Positions 36,862 to 47,672 of a stretch of DNA of 64,000 nt are shown piece by piece; the stretch's first letter is position 1, and each line of letters opens with the position of its first letter. Origin of the DNA: Fallopia convolvulus (taxonomy: Eukaryota > Streptophyta > Magnoliopsida > Caryophyllales > Polygonaceae). Position numbers and translations under genes: made by a program. The notes under the pieces were generated by a model. That model made no database searches. It was not told the origin of the DNA and saw only the letters and a program-made list of their open reading frames with translations. Where the stretch lies: positions 50,518,825-50,582,824 of the forward strand of contig OZ024726.1 in the NCBI GenBank assembly GCA_964016875.1. The letters are read 5' to 3'.

Positions 36862-37681
36862 TGATGAAACCCGAAATGAAAGGCTTGCTAGAAGACAAGA
36901 AACGAGATTCTTATATTCGAAAGTGCAAACACTTGCTTCTTTATTTATGATTTTCTTTACAACGAGGTTTACAAGCCAACGAGGCTAATAGATTATTTGA
37001 GAACTACACCCTATACCTCCTACGATTATCCGAGATCTCGACCTAACAATATCCGAGATCTCCTAGTTGCTAGCTAGCTCTAAGTGTCACTTGTCGGTCC
37101 CTTTGAGCGAGGTTGAGTAGCGGAGTCTTTGATGTGAGGTAGAGCGAGGTGTAAGAGGCTTGCGAGGTGGTGTAGCGAGGTCTTTGATGTGAGCAGAAAC
37201 TCTGTGAGACTTGAAGTCTTTTTGTGGACTTCACTTATCTATAGCGAGGCCTTTTAACGATGTTTCAATCACGCCGATCTTCAACGAGCAAGATAGTTCT
37301 TGAGTTCAAGATGTTTTTCGACCCCTTTTCCATACGAAATTCTCCTCTATTTATAGAGGATGGGGGAGTCGAGTTTTGGTCATTGTCCGATGTGGGACGC
37401 CCGAGATTAAGGGCTCTGATTGGCCTAGAGGCGAGGCAGTCGGTGATTGGCCCGAAGAGCGGCGTTCGTTGAGTGGTCATGGTGGGCGGGCGCTAGTAGA
37501 GTCGGTTACGAGGTCGAGACCTCGCTCCGAGGTCTCGGGGGACCTCGTGGGGTAGGAACTTTGTTAAAATAAAAGGTGGGTATGGTTGTGGGCTCCAGGA
37601 TCATCCTCGGGGGTCCCTTTGACCTGGTTTGACCCTCATACCCCGGGCCCACCTCTCGCTTCGCTATTTTGAGCATCATCA
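36862..37681 (-). mobile_element. Solo LTR of an LTR retrotransposon, 820 bp, perfect 5-bp TSD
   Basis: The ends are TGATGA...TCATCA and both flanks are AGTAG (36,857-36,861 and 37,682-37,686), the hallmark of a solo LTR left by recombination between two LTRs. It is much richer in GC than its surroundings, with repeated GAGGTCTCG-like pieces. On the minus strand a TATA box (TATAAATAG, 37,347-37,355) lies about 325 bp into the LTR, setting its orientation. Family (gypsy or copia) cannot be told from the LTR alone; the size and GC-rich promoter suggest a gypsy type. Confidence 0.9.
37347..37355 (-). promoter_or_regulatory. TATA box of the solo LTR
   Basis: TATAAATAG on the minus strand, preceded by GC-rich DNA and followed downstream by an A-rich leader. 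It is the likely LTR promoter and would direct transcription leftwards into copia-1 sequence. Confidence 0.6.
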
Positions 37682-37694
37682 AGTAGGAGTCATG

Positions 37695-37699
37695 TCACA
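37695..37699. repeat. TSD of copia-2, left copy (TCACA)
   Basis: TCACA precedes the left LTR here and follows the right LTR at 47,668-47,672. Confidence 0.9.
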
Positions 37700-38500
37700 T
37701 GTAGGATCGTTAGTACTGGGACGAGTCGGCGACTCCTATGAAGTCGTCGACTTTGAGTGACAAAGCAGCGGAATAATCAAGCAGTAAAATAAACGTTACC
37801 AGCAGTCAATGACAAGCGATGTATAGTGGAAACTCTTCGTAAACCAACTAGTTTACTTAGAGAAAAACCACTCCCTTCCAAGTTTATCACTTGGTCGGAT
37901 TTCAAGAGTCCTTAGACTCGCTCTATTGATTTCTTGAGTGATTACAAAGCTCTCTTGTGTACAAGAATGAATCCCACACCCTTGAACCACGTTCTACCTT
38001 TGCACTCACACTCTCAACCTCACGATATGCCTAAGATCTCTTGACTCACCACTTGTACGAATCCCACGCACAAGCACACTCTTTCTTTCTTACACACGAT
38101 GTTGAAATTAAGCTCACCAGTCCCATTACATTATCCTAAACACACGAGTAATTAAACTAAGGTAAGATATATCTTATGTATATTATTTTCCATTCGATTA
38201 GGAAAACAATATACACTCAATCTTTTGCAAATCTTTCCAAATAAGCAATTGTACGTATACTCAAATATTCTAGAAGAATCACACTTCATCTTGATTTTAG
38301 CACTCTTTTGATGATCTTCTCCTAAAATAGAACACGCAGTTGTCTTCAATTTAAACGCACAAGATCTGTGCGTTCCTTCCGTAAATAGATCGCTTCGCCA
38401 GCTGGTTATGTCAATGACTTTGCCAAGTCGTCGACTCGACTTGCAAACACAAGGTCACTGACTCTGGAACCATCAAAACTTAAACTTCTATCTTCTAACA
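37700..38500 (-). repeat. Copia-2 3' LTR
   Basis: 801 bp. It matches the right LTR except for scattered substitutions and 144 bp (38,224-38,367) that are absent there. ATCT stands at both edges of that interval, so the other LTR suffered a deletion between 4-bp repeats. Confidence 0.93.
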
Positions 38501-38514
38501 AATTCCCCCTTTTT
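38501..38514 (-). other. Copia-2 polypurine tract
   Basis: The minus strand reads AAAAAGGGGGAATT directly before the 3' LTR (TGTTAGAAG), the expected plus-strand primer for reverse transcription. Confidence 0.85.
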
Positions 38515-38935
38515 GATGGTGACAAACAACCTGTTCTGATGAAAAACTATCCAACATACAAAAGTAACATAGTAGATAGAGGAAAACGCAAAAGCCATAA
38601 AAAGTTCCCCCTAAGCTTGGTAACCACATGATTTCAGTATATTGATCCCCCTAATAAATCTATTCCCCCGGTTAATTCCCCCTTTTGGCATCATAAAAAA
38701 GATTGCTAAAACAAGAAAAGAAAACAGAGGCAAATATAGAAACTTAGAGCATAATATCAAAACAGTCATAGAGAGTCATCCACCATGGCAAAATCAAAGT
38801 ACGATGCATACACACACAATCCAGTAATACGTTACAACCAAATCGAACTAAAAAGTCATTTAAAGTGGAGGAATAATGTGGCAAGGAAAGAAGAAAGGGA
38901 TAGAGATGGTCATGAGAGTACGACAATCACTGACA

Positions 38936-40825
38936 TCAGGCTCCAAAGTCATTGAGCCTCTCATCTATTACATCCAGCTTTGACAGTGCATTGCCGACCA
39001 TATTCTGAAGCTTTTCCATCATCCCCTTCAGAATCATGTTCTGCTCCCTGATTTCCTTCAGCTCATGATTCACCGGCGCAGATTTTAGTCCTTCTTCTTG
39101 ATTCCCCTTGTCATTGACCTCAGATGTCTTCGATACCCACTGTCCATCAACCCAGTTCCAACCAAACTTTCTGATCATCTCTTTGTTGAGAACTCTGGTG
39201 TTAAGAACATCAGCATGACTATCCACATAGACTTTATGCTCAAGCATCATTAGAGCAATCAGCATTCCATAGGGAAGAGCATGCTTGGCAGTTTCAAGCA
39301 CGTGCTTCATGTGAAGCATCATCAGTCGTGGCATGTTAATCTTCTTCCCTCGGATAATCTTGTCCATGACTAACAAATCCTGAATAGAAGCAGCGTTCCT
39401 CTTGAGTTCCCTTGGCAGCAGGTTACTTATGAGGTAATTGAACATCACCTTCTTCTCTATTCCCATCTTGTTTACTAGATAAGGGCTAGTGAAGTTATCA
39501 TCACTGTCAGTGACAGTCTTGATGATCTCACAGTCATCAACCCCTTCAGGCCAACCTCCTTTGTAGTACTTTGCAAAACCTTCATGAGGATTCTCTAGAA
39601 TGTCACTGACATCCTTGCTAGTGAAGGAATACGTCTTCTTGTCTATAGTGTACCTCCCTATGGTCATATTTCCTGTATCCTCAATCACCAGAGTTTCATA
39701 GAACATCTTAACCATAAAGGGATTGTATTCATGTTCCCCCTGTATTAACTTATCCCACTTCTGTTTTTTCAACCAGTCAAGGACCTTGGACAATTTAAAC
39801 TCCTTCATGAAATTCTCATCCCATAACAGATCCTTAGTGAACTCCCTAGACGACATATCAATACTCACACCAGTTTTCCTACTCTTTTTACTAGACCCAA
39901 CAGCAGACTTAGGAGATCTTCCCCTTTTCTTCCTAGTGACTTTCTCAAAGAAAGAAGAGTCACCTCCCTCTGAGGCAGCCTTAGGGGTTTCCAACCCCTT
40001 GCTTTTTTTTGCTTTAAGAGCCACAACCGAAGCTCTAGCACTAGCAGATCTAGTTTTAGGGCGAAACGGAGGAGGCATTTCAATCTCATCATCCTTAAGC
40101 AACTCAGAGTCATCTCCAAAGAGATCTTTTTCCAGATTTTTCTTAACAGAGTCATACTTGGTTTTCTTGGAGACCAAGATGAGATTAGAGGGTGTACCTT
40201 CTTTAGAATTTTCAGTTGGTTCCTTTTGAGAGAGATCCTTGTCGGCCACCTTGTCGACATTCTCCACATCAACATCATTGTCATTCACAACCTTTTCTTG
40301 AGGAGATAGCCGTTGGTTTTCTTCTTCGTCAGCCTCTTTTTCTTCTGCAAAAGATCCGACTACATTCTCCGTTTCCTCAAAATCCATTGACCCCAAAATC
40401 GGAGTCTTCACTCTCTCTTCCTCTACAATCTATGGGTTAGAGGGTTTGGGCAAGGAAGATTCACCAGCTTCCGGAAAAGCAACTGGTTGCGCGGTTTGGC
40501 GCGTTTTTCCAGATTTTGGTAAAGTGGTTAGGGTTTCGGTTTCGATTTGGGGAAGGGGATTTTGGGATTTTGCAGTGGTAACGGGGAATGAGGGCGTTGA
40601 TTTAGGAGGAGAAGGGTTTGGATTTTGAGTCTGTGGAAGAATGAGGTTTTGAGATGGGGGTTCCATGGCGGTTGGAGGGACTGTATAGGAAGACGATTCC
40701 CCGGACAAAAGGGCTCGAAGAAAATCGTCACCAAAAAGGGCGAGAATCTTCTTCTTTGCCGATTCAGGGCTGTCGATTTTGGTTTTGGGAGAAGTAGGGA
40801 GACCGGAGTTGGAGGTAGACGCCAT
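38936..40825 (-). pseudogene. Copia-2 third ORF (downstream of pol) with a Transposase_32-like domain; one in-frame TAG
   Basis: One frame runs from ATG at 40,825 to TGA at 38,936 (629 codons) with a single stop, TAG at 40,428-40,430, probably CAG before. The N-terminal 250 residues are Ser/Pro/Lys/Glu-rich with basic clusters resembling nuclear localisation signals (TRKKRGRSPKSA). The middle part (about 325-560) has the pattern of the 'putative plant transposon protein' domain (Pfam Transposase_32): FYETLVI, TSKDVSDILENP, FNYLISNLLPRE and KIIRGKKINMPRLMM. The C-terminal 50 residues look like a coiled coil (LKEIREQNMILKGMMEKLQN). No signal peptide or membrane segment is present, so an envelope role is unlikely. 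A GA-microsatellite (40,861-40,884) lies in the leader. Function unknown. Confidence 0.8.
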
Positions 40826-40860
40826 TGGAGAAGGATGAAGGTTCGAGGGTTTTGGGTTCG

Positions 40861-40884
40861 AGAGAGAGAGAGAGAGAGAGAGAG
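40861..40884. repeat. GA microsatellite upstream of the copia-2 third ORF
   Basis: About twelve AG units, 36 bp upstream of the third ORF's start codon on the minus strand (CT-repeat in the leader). Confidence 0.9.
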
Positions 40885-41637
40885 TAGAAGATGAAAGAGA
40901 GAAAAGGATTGAGAGAAAAGTGTACCTTTAAGTTTGACGGTTGAGGCATAATAAAGAAATCCGCTTCCATCATAAAGGAAGTTGTCAAATCACCAGATCT
41001 TCTCTTTTCTCCTTTTTGAAATTCACTTTCCAAATTCAGAAGATACTGTTAAGCCATGATCTTTTTCTCTCGCTAGAATTTTACAGTCACTGACCCTGTA
41101 GTCACTGACCTTGAGCACGTCGGCGACTTTTTCCATAAATCTGCTATCTTCATATGTCAGTGACATTTGTCCACTCATGACTTTCTCTTTTAGCAATTTA
41201 CTTGGTGATGGGTTTGCATAGGGAGTGCCAAAGAGAACCAAGTAAAAACTTTATCTTTGAGGATTTGTCGATCATGATGATAAGTCTCCGTTTTAATAAT
41301 AGATCTAAAAAAATGGGCTCATAGAGACTCTCAATCATGACAGGTCAGGGACAGGTTTTAGAATCAACTATCATTTGGGCTTATAGAGAGGGTTAGGATC
41401 ATCAAGTTGATTCTTTTGGGCCAAGACAAAGAGCTCAAAAAGTTGCACATATAAAGAATGTAGTGAAAGTCATTGACAGTCAAATTACATGGAGTTTCCT
41501 AAACATGATGTCTATCAAGTATGTCTAAGAATTATACCATAAAAGCATGATTTCAAAGCATATGTAAAGCAATCAATTCTAGCCAATCATCGAGGGAATT
41601 TTATGTAGGGAAGTAGATCATTGAAAAGAGATCATAC
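40885..41637. other. Copia-2 spacer between pol and the third ORF
   Basis: About 0.75 kb without a recognisable coding region. It would contain the leader or splice acceptor for expression of the third ORF; I could not identify one with confidence. Confidence 0.4.
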
Positions 41638-44600
41638 CTAATTCCATGCGGAGTTGTTCAAGGGTTTACGATTCAAGGCCTTTGTGAAGATGTCTGCTCT
41701 TTGATCACTTGTTCGACAGAATTCCATAGTGACCATGCCTTTTTCAACACAATCTCAAAGAAAGTGGTGCCTTATCTCGATGTGTTTTGTCTTTAAATGT
41801 TGCACCAGATTCTTTGAGATGTTAATTGCACTAGTGTTGTCACATAATATAGGCATTGACCCACACTGTACACCATAGTCACTAACTTGTTGCTTAATCC
41901 ATAAGAGTTGTGAACAGCATGCAGCGGCTGCAATGTATTCTGCTTCTGCCGTTGACAGAGCCACAGAGTTTTGCTTTCTAGATCCCCATGAGACAAGACA
42001 AGGCCCAAGAAATTGAGTCATCCCTGAAGTGCTTTTTCTATCAACCCGGTTTCCTGCAAAATCAGCCTCTATGTAGCCGACAAGCTCAAAATCAAATCCT
42101 ATGGGATACCATAAACACAGATTGTCAGTCCCCTTAAGATAACGAATGATTCTTTTAACAGCCTTCAAGTGGGACTCTCTTGGATCAGCTTGAAATCTAA
42201 CACATAGACATACGCCAAACACAATGTCCGGTCTGCTTGCAGTGAGATAGAGTAATGATCCAATCATACCTCTGTACATAGTAGCATTGACTTCTGGATC
42301 CTTGTCATCTTTTCCAAGTGAGGTAGTCGGCGACATGGGGGTGTCAAAAGGCTTAGCATTCTCGAGAGCGAACTTCTTAACACATTCTCTGAGATACTTT
42401 TGTTGATGAACTCGTGTCCCATCCTCACTTTGAGCAACTTGAAGTCCTAAAAAGAATTTGAGCTCGCCAACCATACTCATCTCAAATTCACTGGACATGA
42501 GGTCAGCGAACTTCTTCACTAGCTTATCATCTGTTAAACCAAAGATGATGTCATCGACATAGACTTGGACAACTAGTGTATGACTTCCTTCTCTTAACAA
42601 GAATAGAGTCTTGTCAACTTTTCCTCGAACATAGCCATGTTGAATCAAGAACTGAGACAAACGATCATACCAAGCACGCGGGGCCTGCTTCAATCCATAT
42701 AGTGCTTTGTCCAGTTTGTAGACATGATCCGGGTGGGCGACATCTTCAAAACCCGAAATATGTTCAACATATACTCCCTCCTTTAGATAACCATTCAAAA
42801 ATGCAGTCTTGACATCCATTTGTTGTAGTTTAATCCATGATGGGCAGAATAGGCAATGAGTAATCGGATAGCTTCAAGACGAGCCACTGGAGCAAACGTC
42901 TCATCATAGTCAATGCCCTCCTGCTGATTGTATCCCTTCACTACCAGCCTTGCTTTATTTTTGACCACATTTCCTTCATCATCCAGCTTATTTCTGAACA
43001 CCCAACGTGTTCCAATCACAAACCTTCCTTTTGGCCTTGGGACCAAATGCCAAACCTTGTTTCTTTCAAACTGATGAAGTTCCTCTTACATGGCACTGAC
43101 CCAATCCGAATCTTTCAATGCTTGTTCAACATTTTTAGGTTCCAACATTGAGATGAAAGCGTTGAAAGCAAAGAAATTGTTCAGAGAAGATCTGGTTTGC
43201 ACACCTTTTGAGAAATCAGTGAGGATGTTAGTGACAAGATGAGCACTTTTCTGTTGATAATTTCTGACATGTAAATCTGTTAAGTCACTGACTTGAGTCT
43301 GAGGCGTTCTCTCCACATCTTCTTCTGAGTTTTCAAAACTTGTGTTCCTATCAAGTGTTCTCTCATTATCGGAATCACTATCACTTGAGCTTTGACTTTG
43401 ACTCCTTCCCCCTGTATTATCCGAGTCGGTGACTCCAGCATTGTCACTGACTGTTGAATCTTCAATCACCATCATCACTTGAGCTTTGACTTTGACTCCT
43501 TCCCCCTGTATTATCCGAGTCGGTGACTCCAGCATTGTCACTGACTGTTGAATCTTTTGTAGAAACTGGAAGAGAGTCGTCTTGAACCAGATTGTATCCT
43601 TGATCACCATCATCAAGATCTTCAATCATTGATCCTCCCATAGTGCTCTCATCAAACACCACATGAACACTTTCTTCAATCCTCCTTGTTCTTTTATTGA
43701 ACACTTTGTAGGCTTTGCTATGAGGAGAGTAACCTACAAAAGTGCCAACATCACTTCTTGGATCGAATTTTCCCAGACTTTCTTTGTCGTTGTTGTAAAC
43801 ATAGCATTTACATCCAAATGTGCGCAAGTGAGCGACACTGGGCTTAACTCCTCTAAGCAATTCATACGGAGTTTTTCCAAGAAGTGGACGAAGCATAGCT
43901 CGATTCATCACATAGCAAGATGCGTTAATGGCTTCACCCCAGAAATTCCTTGGGAGACCACTTGAGATAAGCATGGTCCGTGACATGTTCTCCAAGGCAC
44001 GATTTTTCCTTTCTACAACGCCATCCTGTTGAGGAGTTCTTGGTGCTGAGAAGTTGTGACTTATTCCATTTTTCTTGCAAAACAACATAAATTCAGAGTT
44101 GTCAAATTCTGTTCCATGATCTGATTTGACCGATACAAGAGCAACTTCAAGCTTTTTCTCAACAACCTTCACCCATGCTTCAAACTCTTCAAAAACCTGA
44201 TCTTTTGAAGACACAAAAATAGTCCAAGTATATCGTGAAAAGTCATCAACAATGACAAAGATATAGCTATTTCCTCCACGACTTTGTACACGCATGGGAC
44301 CACATAAATCAATATGAATGAGTTCCAAAGTTCTAGCGGTACTTACCTCCTTTTTGGATTTGAAGAATGACTTTACTTGCTTACCTCTCACACAAGTCTC
44401 ACAAACTTCATGCTTGTTTGGATCAATCTTGGGTAATCCTCTGACCGGTTCTTGCTTATGAAGTTTGTCAAGAAGTTGAAAGCTCGCATGACCAAATCTT
44501 TTGTGCCAGAGGTCGGCGACATCTGTAACTGTTCTAAGACACAATTTTTCTTCAGGCTCAAAATAGGGGTCCACCTTATAGAGATTGTTTTCACATACCC

Positions 44601-44919
44601 CTTTCAGAAGAATCTTGCCTGAACTAATCTCTTGCACTTGACAACCATTCTTATCAAACACAACTTGATATTTTCCATTAGCACAGATTTGGGAGACACT
44701 TAGTAACTTGAAACTAAGATTATCAACAAGATTCACATTGTCTATAGTCAGCTTATCTGAAAATCTTACCATACCTATACCAGAAATACCACCTTTACTG
44801 TTGTTGCCGAAGGTAATCTTACTTCCCTTGTATTCTTGAAGTGAGACGAAATCCCTGGGGTCTCCCAACATATGAGTTGAGCATGCACTATCAATGAACC
44901 AGGGCTCCTGGTCACCCAC
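41638..44919 (-). pseudogene. Copia-2 pol: protease, integrase, reverse transcriptase, RNase H
   Basis: In order on the minus strand: protease (WFIDSACSTHM; the usual DSG/DSGC is DSAC here, near 44,890), GAG-pre-integrase (LWHKRFGHAS), integrase core (IHIDLCGPM, VKSDHGTEF, TPQQDGVVERKNR), RT (GTRWVFRNK, ARLVVKGYNQ, MDVKTAFLNG, ALYGLKQAPRAWY, VYVDDIIFG) and RNase H (ADFAGNRVDRKSTSG, SWGSRKQNSVALSTAEAEY, KTKHIEIRHHF). Damage: a 94-bp tandem duplication (43,382-43,569) shifts the frame, TAA at 43,086-43,088 (from CAA), a 1-nt shift near 42,800-42,830 and TGA at 41,755-41,757 (from CGA). The frame after the last stop runs to TAG at 41,638. Gag and pol are in different frames at the boundary. Confidence 0.92.
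43382..43569. repeat. 94-bp tandem duplication in copia-2 pol
   Basis: The stretch starting CACTTGAGCTTTGACTTTGA occurs at 43,382 and again at 43,476, spacing 94 bp. The two units are nearly identical. Because 94 is not a multiple of three, the duplication shifts the pol frame in the linker between integrase and RT. Confidence 0.9.
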
Positions 44920-44939
44920 TTCAAGCTGTATTGAAACAA

Positions 44940-46955
44940 TTAGTTCTTACGAACCCAGAGTTGTTTAACTCCTCTGGGTTTGGCAACATAAACAGTCTTA
45001 GAGCAACATTTGTCACAATTAGCACACACTGATCCAGGAGGACAGTTAGTGACAATGGATTTGTCATGACTATCATTCAGAGTGTGTGACATTACTTTTT
45101 CATCATCTCTTGCTTTTTTGTGACAGTCATGTTGATAGTGACCAGGCTTGCCACAATACCAACATGTCCTATGAGACTTTAGGACAACGTATTTGTTGTA
45201 GCCTGGATAGATGGTTTTGTTGTTGATGCGAGATTGAAAGTCAATTTGTGAAGGAGCCGAGTTTTGAACCTGTTTTTGCCATATGTTGTGCACCTTTTGA
45301 TCAGGATACCACTGTTGCTTCCCTTTGTCAGGTTTAGCCACCACATGTGTAGAACAACTTGCATTGTCACTACCCATAGGGGTTTTACCTTTAGACGCGA
45401 GGGGAGCAGCCTTGGTACCCTGAGTATTGGGTGTACAAACAAAGCCAATTCCATATCTGTCTACCTCCTTCACAAACTTCTTCTTATAGTCATTTCTGAC
45501 CTCTTTAGCCTTTTTAGCAACAAACTCATCCAACCATTTCTTTCTTTTGGTCTCATCCTCGATTTTAAAATTTTCTAACTCAGTGGATAACTTAGCATTA
45601 CCCAGTCTGAGCATGAGTCTTTCACCTTCTAGGTCAGTGACTTGTTTTTCTAAGTCATTGACTTGTTTTTGCAAGTCAGTAACTTGGATCTTAGAATCTG
45701 AGCATGACTCACAGGTTACTGACTTAGGAGATGAAATCTTTTCAAGCTCGATTGCTTTAGAGGACCAGTGTTTGTTATCATCGAAGAGATTGGAGATTGT
45801 TTCTTCATTATCTTCCAACTTTTCTCTTAACTCAGTGACCTGAGTTCCAAGCTTTTCAATGATAGCAACCGACTGTTCTCTAGATTTTTTGGATAAAAGA
45901 GAAGAAAGTTCAGAGTCATTTACCTCTTGGGAAGATTTATCTTCAAAGGCCATGCAGCACTTTCCAATTGCTGGTGCTATCTCATCATCATCATCATCAT
46001 CAGACATGTCCCAAGTTTCCATCATGCTTTTACCTGTTTCTCCACTTTTTCTTTTAGGGTAGTGTTTGGCAAAGTGTCCTTTACCCTGACATTGATAGCA
46101 GATGACATCCTTCGTGTCCTTCCCTTTCTTGATTGGTTCTGGAGCCTTCGAGGGAGCCTTATTACGATTCCACAATCTCTTCATAGCCTTAGAAATGAGA
46201 GCCACATCCTCATCTACTCCATCAGTGTCATCGTCTCCCTGAGCCAGGTCAAAGGCTCTTTCAACCTTGAGAGCAATGTTCTTTACTTTTTCTGATTCAA
46301 GTCTTTCAACTCTTCTCTGCTGAATGCCTCCATACATAGTGAGTTGTCCAACAAGGTCCTCCAAGGTCAGCGACTTGGTTTCCTTTTGAGTGAGAAGGGA
46401 CGAAGCAATGCTGTCGCAACTTTTGTTCAATCCAGAGATCAACTTGTTGGTCTGCTTCCACTGAGGAAGCTTCTCTCCCAGAAATTCCAGTTGGTTGACA
46501 AGAGTTTGGAACCTCGAGTGGTAGTCCCGGAGAGACTCACCTTTTCCTTGAAAAATATTTTCATACTCTCTTTCAAGACTTATGATCCTATCTTTCTTTA
46601 CATCCTTATTTCCTTGATGGAGCCTTTTTAGAGCATCCTAAATTTCCTTTGCAGTCTTGTACCCGATGACCTTTTTGAGGTCACCGTCGGTGAGAGCATG
46701 ATGAAGGACCTTTTTTGCTCTAGCATTCTTTTCAAGCTTCTTGAAATCAACATCATCGTACTCAGCAGTGGTTTTTACTGTCTTTCCGTCCTTTCTAAGA
46801 AAGGTTTCCGGACCTAATTCAATCACTTTCCAACCCTGACCGTCTAGAGAGCAGATGTGAGTCTTCATTTGTTCAACCCACCAATCGTACTCTCCAACTT
46901 TGAGAATTGGAGACTTCCAGAAGGAGTCATTCACGGAGGTGTTGGTGGACGTCAT
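44940..46955 (-). pseudogene. Copia-2 gag with coiled coil and two zinc knuckles; one in-frame TAG
   Basis: Gag starts at ATG 46,955 (MTSTNTSVNDSFWKSP) with the DUF4219/UBN2-type capsid pattern: YDWWVEQMKTH, DALKRLH and WKQTNKLISGLN. TAG at 46,638-46,640 replaces the conserved Trp in KEIWDAL, a G-to-A change. Then come an acidic run (DDDDDD, encoded by a GAT repeat), a first knuckle CYQCQGKGHFAKHYP whose fourth Cys is Tyr, a long coiled-coil region (VTDLQKQVNDLEKQVTDLEG, about 45,600-45,710) and a second, complete knuckle CWYCGKPGHYQHDC (about 45,130-45,170). It ends with TAA at 44,940. Total about 670 codons, long as in SIRE/Tork-like elements. Confidence 0.9.
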
Positions 46956-46996
46956 TTTCCTGCAGTAAAAGTACTAAAAACACAATCTAGAGCCGT

Positions 46997-47008
46997 GCTC
47001 TGATACCA
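46997..47008 (-). other. Copia-2 primer binding site
   Basis: The minus strand reads TGGTATCAGAGC two bases inside the 5' LTR, complementary to the 3' part of initiator tRNA-Met, the usual Ty1/copia primer. Confidence 0.92.
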
Positions 47009-47010
47009 AT

Positions 47011-47667
47011 TGTAGGATCGTTAGTACTAGGACGAGTCGGCGACTCCTACGAAGTCGTCGACTTTGAGTGATAAAGCAGCGGAATAATCAAGCAGTAAAA
47101 TAAATGTTACCAGCAGTGAATGACAAGTGATGTATAGTGGAAACTCTTCGTAAAACAACTAGTTTACTTAGAGAAAAACCACTCCCTTCCAAGTTTATCA
47201 CTTGGTCGGATTTCAAGAGTCCTTAGACTCGCTCTATTGATTTCTTGAGTGATTACAAAGCTCTCCCGTGTACAAGAATGAATCCCACACCCTTGAACCA
47301 CGCTCTACCTTTGCACTCACACTCTCAAACTCACGCTATGCCTAAGATCTCTTGACTCACCACTTGTACGAATCCCACGCACAAGCACATTCTTTCTTTC
47401 TTACACACGATGTTGAAATTAAGCTCACCAGTCCCATTAAATTAGCCTAAACACACGAGTAATTAAACTAAGGTAAGATATATCTTATGTATATTATTTT
47501 CCATTCGATTAGGAAAACAATATACACTCAATCTGTGCGTTCCTTCTGTAAATAGATTGCTTCGCCAGCTGGTTATGTCAGTGACTTTGCCAAGTCGCCG
47601 ACTCGACTTGCAAACACAAGGTCACTGACTCTGGAACCATCAAAACTTAAACTTCTATCTTCTAACA
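47011..47667 (-). repeat. Copia-2 5' LTR, with 144-bp internal deletion
   Basis: 657 bp, collinear with the other LTR. The deletion joins CAATCT directly to GTGCG and leaves one copy of ATCT. It begins TGTAGG and ends TAACA on the plus strand. Confidence 0.93.
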
Positions 47668-47672
47668 TCACA
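47668..47672. repeat. TSD of copia-2, right copy (TCACA)
   Basis: Second copy of TCACA. Copia-1 protease sequence resumes here on the minus strand (FGSGASYHM region). Confidence 0.9.

Larger units (their letters stand above)
37700..47667 (-). mobile_element. Copia-2: structurally complete Ty1/copia element with an extra downstream ORF, 10 kb
   Basis: Two LTRs (37,700-38,500 and 47,011-47,667) with TGTAGG...TAACA ends, a perfect TCACA duplication, a primer binding site for initiator tRNA-Met next to the right LTR and a polypurine tract next to the left LTR define the whole element on the minus strand. Between them lie gag, pol (PR, INT, RT, RNH) and a third ORF in the position where SIRE-like copia elements carry an envelope-like gene. 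The LTRs are very similar apart from a 144-bp deletion in the right one, so insertion is fairly recent. All three coding regions have a few nonsense or frameshift changes. It landed in the protease region of copia-1, which lies on the same strand. Confidence 0.95.

Noticed and set aside
39723..40229. Plus-strand open frame of 168 codons in copia-2
   Set aside because: Antisense shadow of the third ORF of the element.
38936..40825. Envelope gene of a retrovirus-like element
   Set aside because: No signal peptide, membrane anchor or cysteine pattern; charged, coiled-coil and Transposase_32-like instead.
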